This document shows, piece by piece, positions 1-12,347 of a DNA stretch of 64,000 nt. Numbering within the stretch: the first letter of the stretch is position 1; each line of letters begins with the position of its first letter. Where the stretch lies: positions 65,293,268 through 65,357,267 of the forward strand of contig NC_079324.1 in assembly GCF_029931775.1 (NCBI RefSeq). The letters are read 5' to 3'. Below the pieces are notes generated by a model. That model was not told the origin of the DNA. It did not search any database and was given only the letters and a program-made list of their open reading frames with translations. The stretch comes from Euleptes europaea. Its lineage: Eukaryota; Chordata; Lepidosauria; Squamata; Sphaerodactylidae. A program made the translations under genes and the position numbers.

Positions 1-147
1 AGTGGGGCGACCTCTGGCGGTCAGAGGCGGCATGCGTGGTCCAGGCAGGGACCCGGGGTCGTCGGAGAGGTGAAGGCGAGAGAAACAGCCATGCATAAAA
101 GACCTCTGTTTCCTGGTCCTTGCCAATATTCCTAGCAATTTTTATCA

Positions 148-504
148 ATGTGTGAATCATCAAAGGGTTTTACTGGATACCAATCCTCCCTGGGGGACAC
201 TTTACCTGTGGGAATTGTATTTTTTTGCAAATGTACATGCCATATGAGATGTTTCATCAATACTTTGGATAAGAAAATATATGTACTAAAGGACTTTACA
301 ACATGTAATTCTGCACAGGTTATATATGTTATGAAATGTCCCCATGAAAAACTTTACATTGGAAGACATGGTAGACATTTGAAAACACGTATTGTAGATG
401 GTAGTCATAATATTAAGTTGAAGAGAATACATATCTCGTTAGCAAACATTTTATTGAAAAGAACCATGGCCCTTCTGACTTTAGCTTTTCGTCCAGAAAC
501 ATAG
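148..504 (+). mobile_element. Penelope-like element fragment, GIY-YIG endonuclease
   Basis: The translated stretch carries the core of a GIY-YIG nuclease: a VIYVMKCP strand, then KLYIGRHGRHLKTRI. This cysteine-bearing form is typical of the C-terminal endonuclease of Penelope-like retroelements. No reverse transcriptase is visible upstream inside the window, so this is a short 3' remnant. It sits upstream of the first visible SLC2A11 exon, probably in an intron. A different GIY-YIG source cannot be excluded by eye. Confidence 0.6.
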
Positions 505-704
505 CTTTGCAAAAATGTTTAGTTTAATTCCAGGATCAGGATTTTCTACAAGGCATGCTTTTCGGTGAGAGACAGCATGGTGTGCTGGTTAAGGTGTCTG
601 TCATGGGTTAAAGGAGGACAGGGAACTGCCCATGCTGGTATTTCCCAGGGGTCTAACCAAAGGACTTCTCTCTCTCATTCTCTCCACACTTGTCCTCCTT
701 ACAG

Positions 705-3700
705 GAAAGGAGGCCTTTTGATGAACAACTTCATAGCTGTCCTTGCTGCTCTTCTGATGGGTTTGAGCTCTCCGACAGGGTTGTTTGAATTACTAATTGT
801 TGGGAGATTTTTGATTGGCATAAACACAGGTAAAAGCCTTTTGTAATAGTAAATGTAAAGCTGAACGTGTTTATCAGTGATTCTGATTAGCTGGATAGTT
901 TTGCTATGCTGAGCTTCCTCTGTGGAATTGCAACAGGGCTTGGTGCAAGACCATATTTCTATAGAGTTCTTGGGCTGATTCTTCATGCATCTTAGTTCAG
1001 GGCTGCTAAATCCACTTGGATCACCAAGCCCGCAAAGACACGCAGCCTGTGACAGAAAGGAGAGTTCACCTGCCAGCTCCAGAAGAGGCCCTGTGGGGCT
1101 GCCATGTTCTCCAGAAACCCACTGGAGTTTTTGGCATATTGCTTGACAAGATATTTAATAACACGCCTTTTGGATCTAGCGCAAACTTAATTTTCAATAT
1201 TTTTTGCATTTCATCATGTATTGTTATCCAATATTTTCTTGCTTTCCTACAAGTCCACAACAAATGATTGAATGTCGCATCTGTATTATGGCATTTCCAG
1301 CATTTCCCATTGAAGTCTCTGTTGGCTTGTGCTATGTCTTGGTGGTGTGATGCACTACCTAAAACACATTTTATCGCAAATCTATCTCAATATTTGGCAT
1401 TCCGTAAACTGTCTCATGTTTATATTTCTTCCCAAATTTCGCAACCATTTTATTTTACTTGCTCTGTTTCAGTTTCATATTGTAACAGCAATTTATAAAT
1501 TTCCGCTAATGAATGTCTTAAGTCTCCGGTGATTAATCTTTCATAAGTAGTCTTCTTTCTTAGTTAGCTCAAAATGTATTTGCTTTTGAGGTGCGGCGTG
1601 CTGATGACTTCCCGATCCACGAGGTGGTTCTGTTTTGAGAGAAAGCTGCCTCTCGAGGGCACCTTGAGCAACAGATTTTGGTCCTGGGAGGAAGCAATTC
1701 CCCCACCCACCCCTGTTGCCCTTGGGATACGAATGGGGATTGTAGTGTGTATCCTCCTCCCGACCCCACACACACTATGCAGAGTGCCAGCTGAGGTCAC
1801 AGGGAAATAGCCCTACTCTTTCCTCTTTTGGAATCATAATTCCATTCTTTGATGACAGAAGCTTTTACGGGGCTTTTTAGAGTCAAGGATTTTAGTTCCA
1901 GAGAGGCAGCCATGTCAGTCTGTTGCTGCACAAATGAACAGGAATCTTCTGGCTCCTCAAAGGCTAACAAGATTTTAGTGTTACTTTTCCAGTTTTTGGA
2001 AGGCTGTGCGCTGCACATCTAGCAATGTTTTTTGCAGTGGCAAATAAGGGCAAGACTGCATCTAGAGGGGATCTCTGGAACTGCTCACCTGTGGTGGGTA
2101 CCAAGAGCTAGAAAGGAGGGGTATACATGTTTAAAATAATAAAATAAAATAGCATTTACCTGTGAGTAGGGGGCACCGGGGGGGTGAAATGGCCAATGTG
2201 TGGCTAGGCTGGAAGGCCCTGGGAGTGACCCAGCTCTTTCCTTTCCAGGCATCGGCCTCTGCCTGCAGCCCCTCTATATTGGAGAAGCTGCCCCCAAGCA
2301 CCTGCGGGGGGCGATGACCATGGGCAGCTCCATATTTCTGACCGGGGGGATTCTGACAGGACAAGTCATTGGCTTAAGGTGAGTGCCGACGTCCCTTTGT
2401 GATGGCCGAGGGGACCAAGGGGAGGCTGCTCAGATCCGAGTAGTCCTGCCAAGATTTGGCTTGGCTTTGGGCCTGTTGCACCAAGGGCAGATGGGCAGTG
2501 GCACCAGATTCCAGCCATGGCATCACCTGGGAAGGGCTGATTCTGTTCCTGCACAGAGCCTAAGAGGATCCCTGCGGGATCAGACCCAGTAGGGCCCATC
2601 CAGGTCAGCACCCTCTTTCCCTTGATGGGTCAGGATAGGAAGGCACAAGCAGAGCTGGACACCCAGCCGACAAAGGGGTCTTCCTCCCTTTGCGCCTTTC
2701 TTCTCTCTCTTATCACCCTGTAAAGCCATGCAGTGATTGCAGTATCCTGTGGCAGTGAGTTTTCTAAGTTACAATCTGTTATTTTCAGGGTTGCCAACTT
2801 CCAGGTAGAGCCCAGAGATTCTGGTACCTCACCAAAGACTCCTGAGTAGACTTAGCCATCATGGGATAAGAGGACAGGTCTGCTTACGGGTTAAAAATTG
2901 GTGAAATGGTAGGAAGAAAAGAGTAGGAAAAAATGGACAGTTCTGACATATCATCCGAATCGCAAGATGTCATAGTTCCACCATACACTGCATTGGTCAG
3001 GCCACACCTGGAGTACTGTGTGCAGTTCTGGAGGCCCCACTTCAAAAAGGATGTGAACACAACCGAGTGGGTACAGAGGAGAGTGACGAGGGTGATCAGG
3101 GGCCTGGAGACCAAGAAGCCCTAGGAGGAGAGGCTGAGGGAGTTGGGAATGTTTCGTCTGGAGAAGAGGAGGCTGAGGGGGGACAGAATTGCTCTCTTGA
3201 AGTATTTGAAGGAGGGCAGGGAGCTGTTCCTCTTGGCAGCAGAGGATCACAGGACTCACAATAACTGGTTTAAATTGCAGGCGAAAAGGTATCAGCTGGA
3301 TATTAGGATAATTTTTTTTTTTACAGTAAGAGCTGTTTTTTACAGTGGAATCAGCTACCCAGGGAGGTGGTGACGTACAGGCTGCATATTGGGGGGGGGG
3401 GGGCGTTTACAGTAAGAGTTGTAAAAGTGGAATCAGCTGCCTAGAGAGGTGGTGAGCTCCCCCTCGCTGGCAGTCTTTAAGCAGAGGTTAGACAAATACT
3501 GGCCAGGGATGTCTAGGCTGATCCTGCATTGAGCAGGGGGTCAGACTAGATGGCTTGTATGGCCTCTTCCCACTCTATGATTCTATAGGGAAGTGAGCAG
3601 TGGGGTCCCACAAGGATCAGTATCAGGGTCGGTACTATTTAATTTGTTCATAAATGACTTGGCTGTAGGAGTGAGTAGTGTAGTGGCCAAGTTTGCCATT

Positions 3701-6700
3701 TTACTGACTTGAAACAGCCCCTCCTCCCAGAGCCACTATTTGCCCACTGGGAAAATGTATATGTGAGTGTAAATTTCCCCAGTGTGGCAAATGTTGGCCC
3801 CATGGGACCAATTCAGGTTGAAAAAAACAGTGTTGGGAGAGAGCCTTCAGCTCCTCCCCACACGCCCCCCGTGATCACCGTGCAAATCAGACCCTGCCTG
3901 CCTGCCTGCCTGCCTGGGAATTACTCCCACTGAGGGGCTCCCCAGGCACGTCTGACTGAACGTCCTCACGGTGGCCACAGACCCAAAGATCAGCCCTCGA
4001 AGGGTCTACAGACTTCTCCTTGCTTTTACTGCGGCCAATTGACATAGCCATTGTATTCCAAGTTAACTCAGACGCCTTTGAGGAGGGATTTCTTATCAAA
4101 GTCTCAGTTTATAATGGCTACCAGATGCCCCCCCCCCTCTATATGCTTTTTGACTCTCTCAGGGAATTCCAAAAGGTCGATGAGGCAGAACTTCCCATGG
4201 CAGAAGTTGTGTTGAGGGAGACTTAGATAGCTGCTTCCTCAGTTCAGCAAGGCTTATTCTTCTGCTTGCTTCATGTTTCTAGCTTTAGTAATAACTCCCT
4301 TCTCACAGGGAGTTACTCGGCGGAGAAAAGTACTGGCCTTTTCTGCTCTCAAGCTGCTGTTTCCCAGCCTTTTTCCAACTCTTGACCCTTCCCTGGTTTC
4401 CAGAAAGTCCCCGGTATCTCTTAATTGACAGAGGGGATGAGCTGAAATGTCTCCAAGGTAAGTCACATCTGACGTGTGTCCATCCACATCCTTAACGAGA
4501 GCAGAAGGAGCCCCTGGAGCTCAGCAACAGCCCTGGCTCCCTTCCCGCTCCCGAGTGCCTCTCGGCACCCTGAATGCCTTCCTGTCCAAAGCGACTTGAT
4601 AGCTACTGGCCATTTCCTCCCAGGCCCCTCTTCGGACTTCGCCTGCCGTGTCCTGTTACCCAACAGCATCTAGCCTGTGGGAAGAAGTGGGGTCCATCCA
4701 GGAGGAAGGGTTTCCCAAGCCTTCCGTTCAAGACAGCCCTCTGCCACAGATTCATTGTGCTGCCTTGGGCAAGTCATTTATCCCTCCTCCTCAGCAGAGT
4801 CCCCTCTGTGAAGGCTGAAACGCTCTGAATCACGGCGACCTACCTGACCTTTTCACAGGGCTCCTGGGAGGGCAAATGCGATCCAGACTGAGAAGGAGCT
4901 GCAGGTTTGCCTGCTTTCCAAGGGGCCACAGGTTCTGTGCTTGGGATTTCACCTGGGCCCTGCGTCTCGCCTTGTCCCCTCCCAGCTCTGAAGAGCTTTC
5001 ATGGCCCTCTACAATACCAGACGGAGATGGAGGACATTCAGAGGGAGTGCGTTGCCCTTGGGGGTGAGAAGCCCAAGAAGCCCTGGGAACTCTTCACTGA
5101 CCGCAGCATCAGGTGGCAGCTCATCACCGTCATTGTCATGCCAATGGGCCAGCAGCTGAGCGGGATAAACGCGGTGAGAACCAGGCCCAGCCTGCCCCCA
5201 AAGACATCTCTGTGGACCCCAGAGCCCACCAAGCACACACGCCACCTCCCAAGAGAATCAGGGTCCCCTCCTATTCAGCTACACCCTAAATGTAAACCAG
5301 CTTAGAACCGGCTGAATTGTCAAAGCTTTCCCCAAAGAATCCTGGGAACTCTTAACTTTGGCATTAAGAGAGTACTGGGAAATGACAGATTTCCTTCGGT
5401 TTTGGTGGAACCGCAGGATACTGTAGCGAGAACCTATGAGAGCTAAACAGTTCAAAACTAGTGCAGAGAAGTGCAGACAAGACCTAAGCAACAGCACAAA
5501 GGCGAGATGAAGGACCTGCCTCTCTAACAGAGAAGAGTTTACACAGGCAGCACTCAAAGGCAGAAAAACCAACCCGAAGGTAGATCAGATTTGTATCAAT
5601 CAGGAAACAGCCATGCCTCTGGAATATCACAGAAAACAAGTAAACCACCAACACCTCCCTTGTTCCAAAATGAATGTTGGGAAACCAGTCAGGTTGCTCA
5701 GCTGTCCTTTTCAAGGCTATCCCACCTTTTTATTTAATCAGCCAACAGAACAGGCTGTCCATCTTGCAAGCAAGTGCCATTGCAGTTGGCTTCCTTAATT
5801 GGTGCAACACGTGCTGACCTGTATCCTCTTGCCATCCTGTGGGCGCTTCCAGCTCCCTCCCTGCCAGGATCTGAGGCCTAATTAGCTGCAGTCACTCCTT
5901 ACAGGGGCCAACAATTTACGGCAGTGCCTTTGGCGGTATTTATTAACTGTCAAAAGTATGATTTGCTCATTCAAGGCAGGAGCCCTGTGCCACAGGCGAG
6001 CACAGACTGCCAGCGATACTGCCTCCCTGGTCACTTGCCGCACCCTCTGCTTTTGGTTCCCTCCCATAGATTTACTTCTATGCAAGTTATGTTTTCACGG
6101 AAGCTGGAATCCCCTCAGCAAAGATCCCCTATGTGACTCTGGGGACAGGGGCTTGTGAATGCCTCACCGCCCTCACCTGCGTAAGTGGCACACATTCTGA
6201 TTGGGGTTTTCTGAGGTGGAAGGAAGGGTCCTTGGGGCTGAGCACAAAGGGGTCTCCCTCCCTGCAGGGCCTGCTGGTTGAGTCCATGGGGAGGAGGCGT
6301 CTTATCCTGGGGGGCTACTCCCTGATGACGGTGTGGTGTGTCGTGTTGACCTGCTCTCTGACGTACCAGGTAGGCTGGAGAATACTCTGCAACAAAGAAT
6401 GCTGTGGGATCTCTCCCCGCCCCCATACAGGGGGTTGTCCCCCTTGCTGTGCTTCTTGATGGCCCTGTACATGCTCACCGTCTGTGAGGCTGAAAGAGAA
6501 TGGGAGGGCATTTGGCTGTCGTGCCAGAATGGCTGGACAGCCTCTCAGTCTTATTGGTTGTGCAGCTTGTGGTGGTGGGGGGGGAGAAACCATGCTGAAC
6601 TTCAGTCTGGCTCAGCTTCCAGAGACCCTTGCCCACGGTCTGGCTCAGTGCTGGGGTGGGGGATGTAAGGAACCCACCGGTCCTTTGCTAAAGGAGCAGA

Positions 6701-9609
6701 GCAGCAGCAGCAATAGCTAACCAACCATGTGTATTTTCCTCTTCCAGTCGCACACCTGGGCACCGTATCTGAGCATGGCTTCAATATTCGCTTTCATCCT
6801 GAGCTTCGGGCTCGGACCAGGTACCCATTTCCTGTGTTTGGCTTTGGGTTAGTGGTGCAGAAACCTTTTTGCTGCCGCCCAGTAGGGTATCTTCAAGGCC
6901 CTGGCTTGTATTTGCTTAGATCCCACCCTTCTACAAAGCACTCGGCAGTTTACTGAAAAAGCTCCCCGCAATGAACACAAACAAGGGCTCCGGGGGTGGA
7001 AACCTGGTGCCCCCAGGATCCCGACTGAAGGCTCAAGCAAAGCCATTCATTCAGTGGCAATGTGATGTGCTGTTGGCTCTTTAAATCTCTTACTTATTTG
7101 TTTGAAATATTCATAACCCACTTCATCTTCTTAGCCTCAAGGTGGCTAAGAATACAAGAGCAAGTTGCAAAGAGAGAAAAGCCACATACCCGGTCTTTTA
7201 AAGAGATAAAAACAGGTTAAAACTGCCAAAAGAAGAACTGCCTTGATTTGCCTGCTTCAGGCACTTAAGTTATTACCCTCTGGGGAGAGGGAAGCAATTC
7301 CCAGCTGTCCTTCCCCTCAGATCCATCTCTGCATAGCTCAAGAGATGGGACTGTATTAGGTGCTCATTTCTACTGTTATGATTGCATTGAAGCCCTAGTC
7401 AGTAAAAGTGGTTGTTCTTCATGATCTTGTTTTGGTGTCAAAACAGGCTTCAGGAATCCTTTCGCACCTCAAGCCGCTTTCCACTAACCTCCCCCACCCT
7501 GCAGACATAGACAAGCGGCTGGCCTTTGCAAGCAGTTTTCTTTTTGCTTCTCGAAATGGCCCCGGAAAACCTGCCTCTGCTGTTCTTGCCATAACCGACT
7601 CTTTGTGAACTTGACCCCAGGTGGAGTGACAGGGATTTTGACTGCGGAGCTGTTCACTCAGTCTTCACGGCCTGCTGCTTACATGATTGCCGGATCCATG
7701 AGCTGGCTGAGCTTCTTCACCGTTGGAATGCTCTTCCCCTTTATAGTGGTACGTAGGCCACAGTTCTGCCCTGTTTTCTGCCGTCTTCTGCCAGAGACGT
7801 TTCCCAGGTGTTTGGCATCGCCCCTCACAAGGAGCCCCAGCAAGAAGCAGCCTCTTTCAGCCCTGGCCCCTCCCAAACTGACAAAATGCACAGGCAGACA
7901 AAGCGAGGCTGCCCAAGAAACCGAAGGCAGGCAGGCAGGCACTCCCCGGGAGCAGAAAAACCTCCCACCCAGACTGGGAATTCTTCACGAATGCAGAGGA
8001 ATAGCCATGCTGGTCTGTCTTTGCAAAATAAAACAAAAGTCCAGGGTGGGGCAGTCTTCCTTTCACACACCTGAAGAACTGAGTTGTGGCTCACAAAGGC
8101 TCATATTGAAAGAAATGTTTTCAGACCTTCAGGTGCCCCGGGACTTTTGTTTAAGGAATTCTTCACACACCTTTCAGTGAGACATGGTTGGAGGCCCTCC
8201 CATCGATCCCTATGAAACAGAGAGCTCTTGCTGATCAAGGGGATGGTCGAGTTTTGCCTGTTCCTTTCTGCTCTACTTATTTTAGAAGCCACCTTCATTT
8301 CCCACAAGGAAATTTGACAAGAACAGTTGCTGAACCCAGAAACGCATCTGAATGATGTTTTCGAAGCTTTTAATAATCTTCAGTAAGTCAAATCCTCACA
8401 CTCACATACACCCACCCTGACAAGATACAGCTAATTAAAATACCTAGAATTTCTTGGATGTTAAATTAAAAATGGTGTCAAGGTAGCAAACAACGGCGAA
8501 CTCATCTGAGGGTGAAGTCACCAAGCAGTGACTGGGAAATAGGCAGGGTCAGCCCCGCTGGCTTTCTCTTGAAACACGGAGTGACCGAGAAAGCTCTGAC
8601 GAGCTCCAATCTCGCTGTGTGGCACTTGCCTATCAGCGCAGTCAAAAGACCCACCAGCGCCAGATGCCTTCGGTGCTTCTCAGTAGTTTGTCTGAAGTGG
8701 CTCCTGCTGCTGGGGAGAAGCTGGCGTCTGCCTCAAGCTTGCAGATGAAGCCAAACGGGGCAACTACCTGGTGCAGCTTGACAAGGAGTCCGTTGGGCAA
8801 GGATGGCCTCAGCTGCCTTTCCCACTGACGCAGTCAACGGCAGTGGCTGTTTTTTGTATTGGGTCAAGGACGCTTCACAATTGGAGAACATTAGTCTGTC
8901 TGCAGCAGCAAAAGAAAGCAGGAATCCAGAGGCACCTGAAAGACTTTTTATATTCTATTTTATATGTATTTTATATTTTTATATATTGTTATGTATTTTT
9001 ACTGTATGTTCTATAAGAAGCTTTCCTTTGCCAGAGCTGACTTGATCTGTTGTATGTGGGAAAGTGGGATATACGTTGCTAGGCTAGGAGATGCCTCTGG
9101 ACTCTCGTTTTATTTAACTGGAGAGTGGGTTGACCTTGCTGAGGGTCCCCATTTGGGAAATAAGTGGAGTAAAAAATAAATTGTAATATAAAGGGTGGCG
9201 CAATTGTAAAATAAAGGGTGTATACCCATGGCAAGACAAACACTGCTGGCATTTTCCTCATCTAGTGAATTTGGGTGAATGGGGAAGCATTTGATCAATA
9301 TGGAGAGCGCTGTCTGTGCCAGAAAATGCAAGATGCTCAGTTACACATAGCGAAGATTCATTCTGAATTCATACCTATTCTCAAATGTTCAATTTTGTTT
9401 TTCAGAAAGGTCTCAAACAGTATTGCTTTCTTGTGTTTTTGGTGGAATGCTGCTTGGTTGCCATCTTTATATTCTTTGTTATTCCTGAGACAAAGAATAA
9501 AACCTTTCTGGAAATTAAGAGAGAATTTCATAAGCGCAACTTTGGCAGAAGAACCCAAGAGCATGAGGGAGAACCATGCGAGAGATGGCAACTTAGCTGT
9601 GAGTTCTAG
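705..9609 (+). CDS. SLC2A11: SLC2A11-like facilitative sugar transporter (GLUT11 type), 3' nine coding exons; 5' end outside window
   Basis: Membrane sugar carrier of the major facilitator superfamily, class II GLUT. Exons: 705-829, 2249-2378, 4309-4457, 4986-5173, 6070-6180, 6268-6369, 6748-6820, 7621-7748, 9406-9609; all have AG/GT borders and keep one frame for about 402 residues. Family marks in order: [10 protein letters not shown], the PESPRYLL loop motif, [14 protein letters not shown] in TM7, the [14 protein letters not shown] loop, a [23 protein letters not shown] segment (split here over two exons), and PETKNKTF near the C-terminus. GGYSLMT and FILSFG.GP.GVTGIL match human GLUT11 better than GLUT5. 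The first membrane helices are missing because they lie left of position 1. Sauropsids carry several SLC2A11-like paralogs, so which copy this is stays open. No frameshift or stop was seen. Confidence 0.85.
830..2248. other. SLC2A11 intron with an L1 tail
   Basis: The intron holds an L1 remnant in its middle (see separate entry). I see nothing coding in the rest. The stretch near 1560-1800 gives overlapping short open frames on both strands with no recognisable protein. Confidence 0.6.
1066..1500 (-). mobile_element. L1-type LINE, ORF2 C-terminal remnant
   Basis: On the minus strand the translation reads [13 protein letters not shown], then [12 protein letters not shown], then [13 protein letters not shown]. 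This matches the cysteine-rich C-terminus of L1 ORF2 (CWKC ... H..WTC..A..FW ... I...I..IL). It is a 5'-truncated, decayed piece inside an SLC2A11 intron. Confidence 0.75.
2935..3592 (+). mobile_element. CR1-like LINE, 3' end
   Basis: Plus-strand translation shows the CR1 reverse-transcriptase C-terminus: [22 protein letters not shown], then a [12 protein letters not shown] segment and an [20 protein letters not shown] segment in shifted frames. The copy ends with the CR1-type tail TCTATGATTCTATAGG near 3577-3592. It lies in the intron between exons 2249-2378 and 4309-4457 of the transporter gene and is decayed. Confidence 0.8.
3593..3712 (+). mobile_element. CR1-like LINE, reverse-transcriptase fragment
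   Basis: The sequence encodes a GVPQGSV...LFNLFINDL motif, the reverse-transcriptase block that precedes the catalytic YADD in CR1 elements. It directly follows the tail of another CR1 copy, so two separate insertions abut. Confidence 0.6.
5174..6069. other. SLC2A11 intron, no gene
   Basis: I see no coding signal. A stretch near 5320-5460 (TCCTGGGAACTC context) resembles short DNA-element remnants that are common in reptiles, but no ends could be defined. Confidence 0.4.
7749..9405. other. Last SLC2A11 intron, with an interspersed repeat near 7985-8115
   Basis: The part around 7985-8115 (GGAATAGCCATGCTGGTCTG, then a run through GCTCACAAAGGCTCATATTG) is the reverse of a repeat also seen near 60605-60720. 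The rest, including AT-rich DNA at 8930-9010, shows nothing recognisable. Confidence 0.45.
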
Positions 9610-9753
9610 AGGCGAGGCCCACCAGCCAACGGCAAAGAGCAGGCTCTCATAGTGAGGACCTGCGTGGAACTCTGATGCCAGGGTTGCAGCCCATGCGATT
9701 TGTATGCTTGGGTTTCCTCAGCACATGTTGTAGCCTGCGCAAGGTCTCAGTTC

Positions 9754-9759
9754 AATAAA
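9754..9759 (+). terminator. Polyadenylation signal of the SLC2A11-like gene
   Basis: AATAAA lies 145 bases after the stop codon, in TTCAATAAAAACC. It is the first canonical signal in the 3' flank. Confidence 0.7.
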
Positions 9760-10120
9760 AACCAACTTTTCCTCAACCTGACTACTGTCCTCATGTAAAG
9801 AAAGCAGCCCTTTCTGAGCGACCTGCAAGGAAGGTCCTGCTATCTAGACATCTGCCACCATGCTTGACACAGCTGAGCCAACAGCAGATAAAAAGGACAA
9901 AGGAGAAGTCACCAGCTCAGCAGATACCCCATGGATTTTAGGGATTCTGGGAAGATTCACATTCTATGCTCATAATTATTTGACTGGGATTTTGAACATC
10001 TGCATAAAGGAGATGGGGAGGCTTGAGTTAACAACTGGTCTCAACAAGGAAGGAAACAGCAACAAAATTCCTTAGGGGGATCAGGGCCTATTATCCCTAG
10101 GACTAACACTCTTGTTGATT

Positions 10121-10745
10121 AAGAACGTAAGAAAAGCCATGCTGGATCAGACCAAGCCCCATCAAGTCCAGCAGTCTGTTCACACAGTGGCCAACCAGGT
10201 GCCTCTAGGAAGCCAAGCAAGACCACTGCAGCAGCACCATCCTGCCTGTGTTCCACAGCATCCAGTATAATAGGCATGCTCCTCTGATCCTGGAGAATAG
10301 GTATGCACCATGACTAGTATCTATTTTGACTAGTAGCCATGAATACCCCCTCTCCTCCATGAACATGTCCACTTCCCTCTTAAAGCCTTCCAAGTTGGCA
10401 GCCATCACCAAATCCTGTGGCACGGAGTTCCACAATTTATGTGTTGTGTGAAGAAATACTTACTTTTATCAGTTTTGAATCTCTCATCCTCCAGCTTCAG
10501 CAGATGAGGGAGAAAAGCTTCTCCGTCCACTCTCTCCAAACCATGCATAATTTTATAGACCTCTATTATGTCTCCCCTTAACCGCCTTCTTTCCAAGCTT
10601 AACTGCCCTAAGCATTTCAACCACTCCTCATAGGAATCAACTACAGACCAGCTATTAAGATGACCGAGAACTTCACTTTGCAAATCATCCTGAAGAACCA
10701 GCAGCAAACCTTTGAAACTGGCCTTGCAGAGCATAAACCTATTTT
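10121..10745 (-). mobile_element. CR1/L2-like LINE, 3' end
   Basis: Minus-strand translation includes [21 protein letters not shown] and MAANLEGFKREVDMFMEERG, typical of the C-terminus and 3' tail of CR1-like LINEs. The 3' tail, in reverse, begins at AAGAACGTAAGAAAAGCCATGCTGGATCAG. It lies between the SLC2A11-like gene and HSCB. Copies of the same tail family recur at 19.66, 28.95 and 56.36 kb. Confidence 0.75.
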
Positions 10746-10764
10746 GGCTGGAAAGGATTGCAAC

Positions 10765-11469
10765 GGGTGGGGAACGTGAGGCCCGGGGCCGTTTAAGGCC
10801 AGCGAAATCATTTGGTTTGGCCCTTTGTGGGTCCTGGCAGATAAGGATCTAAGACTGGTGATCCAGCCCCTCCCGCAGACAGGAACAGCCTCTATTCAAG
10901 GTGGATGTGAGTTTGTGTTGCTGAGAAAAGGAACCTTTCCCCCCCCCCCTTGCAGAAGAGTCATTAGCTATGGAGCTGCTAGGACCACCCAAGAAACTGG
11001 GTTAACCCTTTCCCACCCGGGCCGTGGAGAAACGTATTCCCTCTGTACTACAAGAGGGCTGGGGGTGGAAGTGGTGACAATGGAGGGGTTAAAGGGGGCA
11101 GAGCCAGAATGTGTGTGTGTGTGTGTGTGTGTGAGTTCTTAGCCAGTGTGTCCTCCTTTCATCCCTGTAGGCAGAGGTAGCAGGAGCCAGCTGTAGAATT
11201 CTGCACCGACCATGCGGAGTAGAAGCAACTCCAGCGTGCGGCTGGATGGCTACGCCCAGTTGGTGCAACAGGCCATCCTATGCCACCAGGTGGGCGAGTG
11301 CCCCACTGGTTGGATGCCTGCTTGCCTGCGCGCAGGGGGGTCATCTGGGGCAGCTGCCTGCTTGGGGCTTGGTCAGCTAATTTTTAAGTTGATACTTTTG
11401 TATGGCCCGTGAATGATGCTATAAATATCCAAATGGCCCTTGGTGGAAAAAAGTTTTCCCCACCCCTGG
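10765..11469. mobile_element. hAT-type non-autonomous DNA element with 8-bp target duplication
   Basis: The ends are inverted (GGGTGGGGAACGTGAGG... and ...TTTTCCCCACCCCTGG) and the element is flanked by a perfect 8-bp duplication ATTGCAAC at 10757-10764 and 11470-11477. An 8-bp duplication is the hAT signature. It has a GT-repeat near 11108-11132 and no transposase. A close relative lies in opposite orientation at about 51632-52344. Confidence 0.8.
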
Positions 11470-11477
11470 ATTGCAAC

Positions 11478-11790
11478 TCTGTTTTTACTGAATTTGCTGC
11501 CAGACATAGTGATGGCGATGAACAAAAATAGTTTTAAAAGGGGTTTACAGTTTCATGCAGCAGAAGGCCCATCAGTAGTTACGGTAAGTAAACACAACCT
11601 TCGTACACAAAAGCAGTAAACCTCTGAACAGTAGTGCTAAGAGGGCAGCATCGGGGGAGGGGCTGCGGCCTCCATGCCCTGTCTGCTGGGCCCCCCAGGG
11701 CAACCAGTTGGCCACTTGATACAGGAGCCAGATGCTGAACTAGATGGACCCTCACTGGTTTGACCTAGCAGAACTCACGTTCTTATGGAA
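11478..11790 (+). mobile_element. CR1/L2-like LINE, 3' end
   Basis: The sequence has GAATTTGCTGCCAGACATAG, then TTTTAAAAGGGG, and ends near GAACTCACGTTCTTATGG, the forward form of the LINE tails seen in reverse elsewhere in the window. Confidence 0.6.
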
Positions 11791-12003
11791 TTTGTTAACG
11801 GACCTGGATAAAAGTTACCTGGTAAATAATATGTATTTGAACTATTAGAAAGGTTTTTTAAATCCTCTCCAAAGTCTCCAGAATAAACTTAGCAGTCATA
11901 AGCGAAGAGGGCTGCCAAGTAAGGTGGTGGCCAGCCCCTGGCTGAAGTGGCTTTCCCATGGCAGCACAAAGAGAGGCGACTCTTGCAGCAGCTGAAAGAC
12001 GTT

Positions 12004-12009
12004 TTTATT
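12004..12009 (-). terminator. Candidate HSCB polyadenylation signal
   Basis: AATAAA on the minus strand (TTTATT on the plus strand), about 340 bases past the HSCB stop codon. It is placed by position only. Confidence 0.5.
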
Positions 12010-12347
12010 CCAGAACACACCTTCATGGACCAGCACCCGCTTCCCTTGCTCCAAGGTCCCTGTTCTTCTTGGCCTGTCAATGGCTATTAGCAACAGTGTC
12101 CCCCTGGAACCTCCAGGCTCCAAGACAGCGTGCCCGGCCTTTCAGCCGTCAGGGGTGACTGTGGACTGCCTTGCTTGGAGGCAGCTGGTGGGAGGAAGGA
12201 GGCTGAACCTGCAGTCCTATCCAGCAGGGCCTCTTTATATTTTCTGAGGAACAGAAAAACCCAGAGCTGCACACAACGGGTTTAGCGCTGTCAGTTACCT
12301 GGGAAATATTAAAATGGTAAAAACTCTTCACAATGAATAATGTGATG

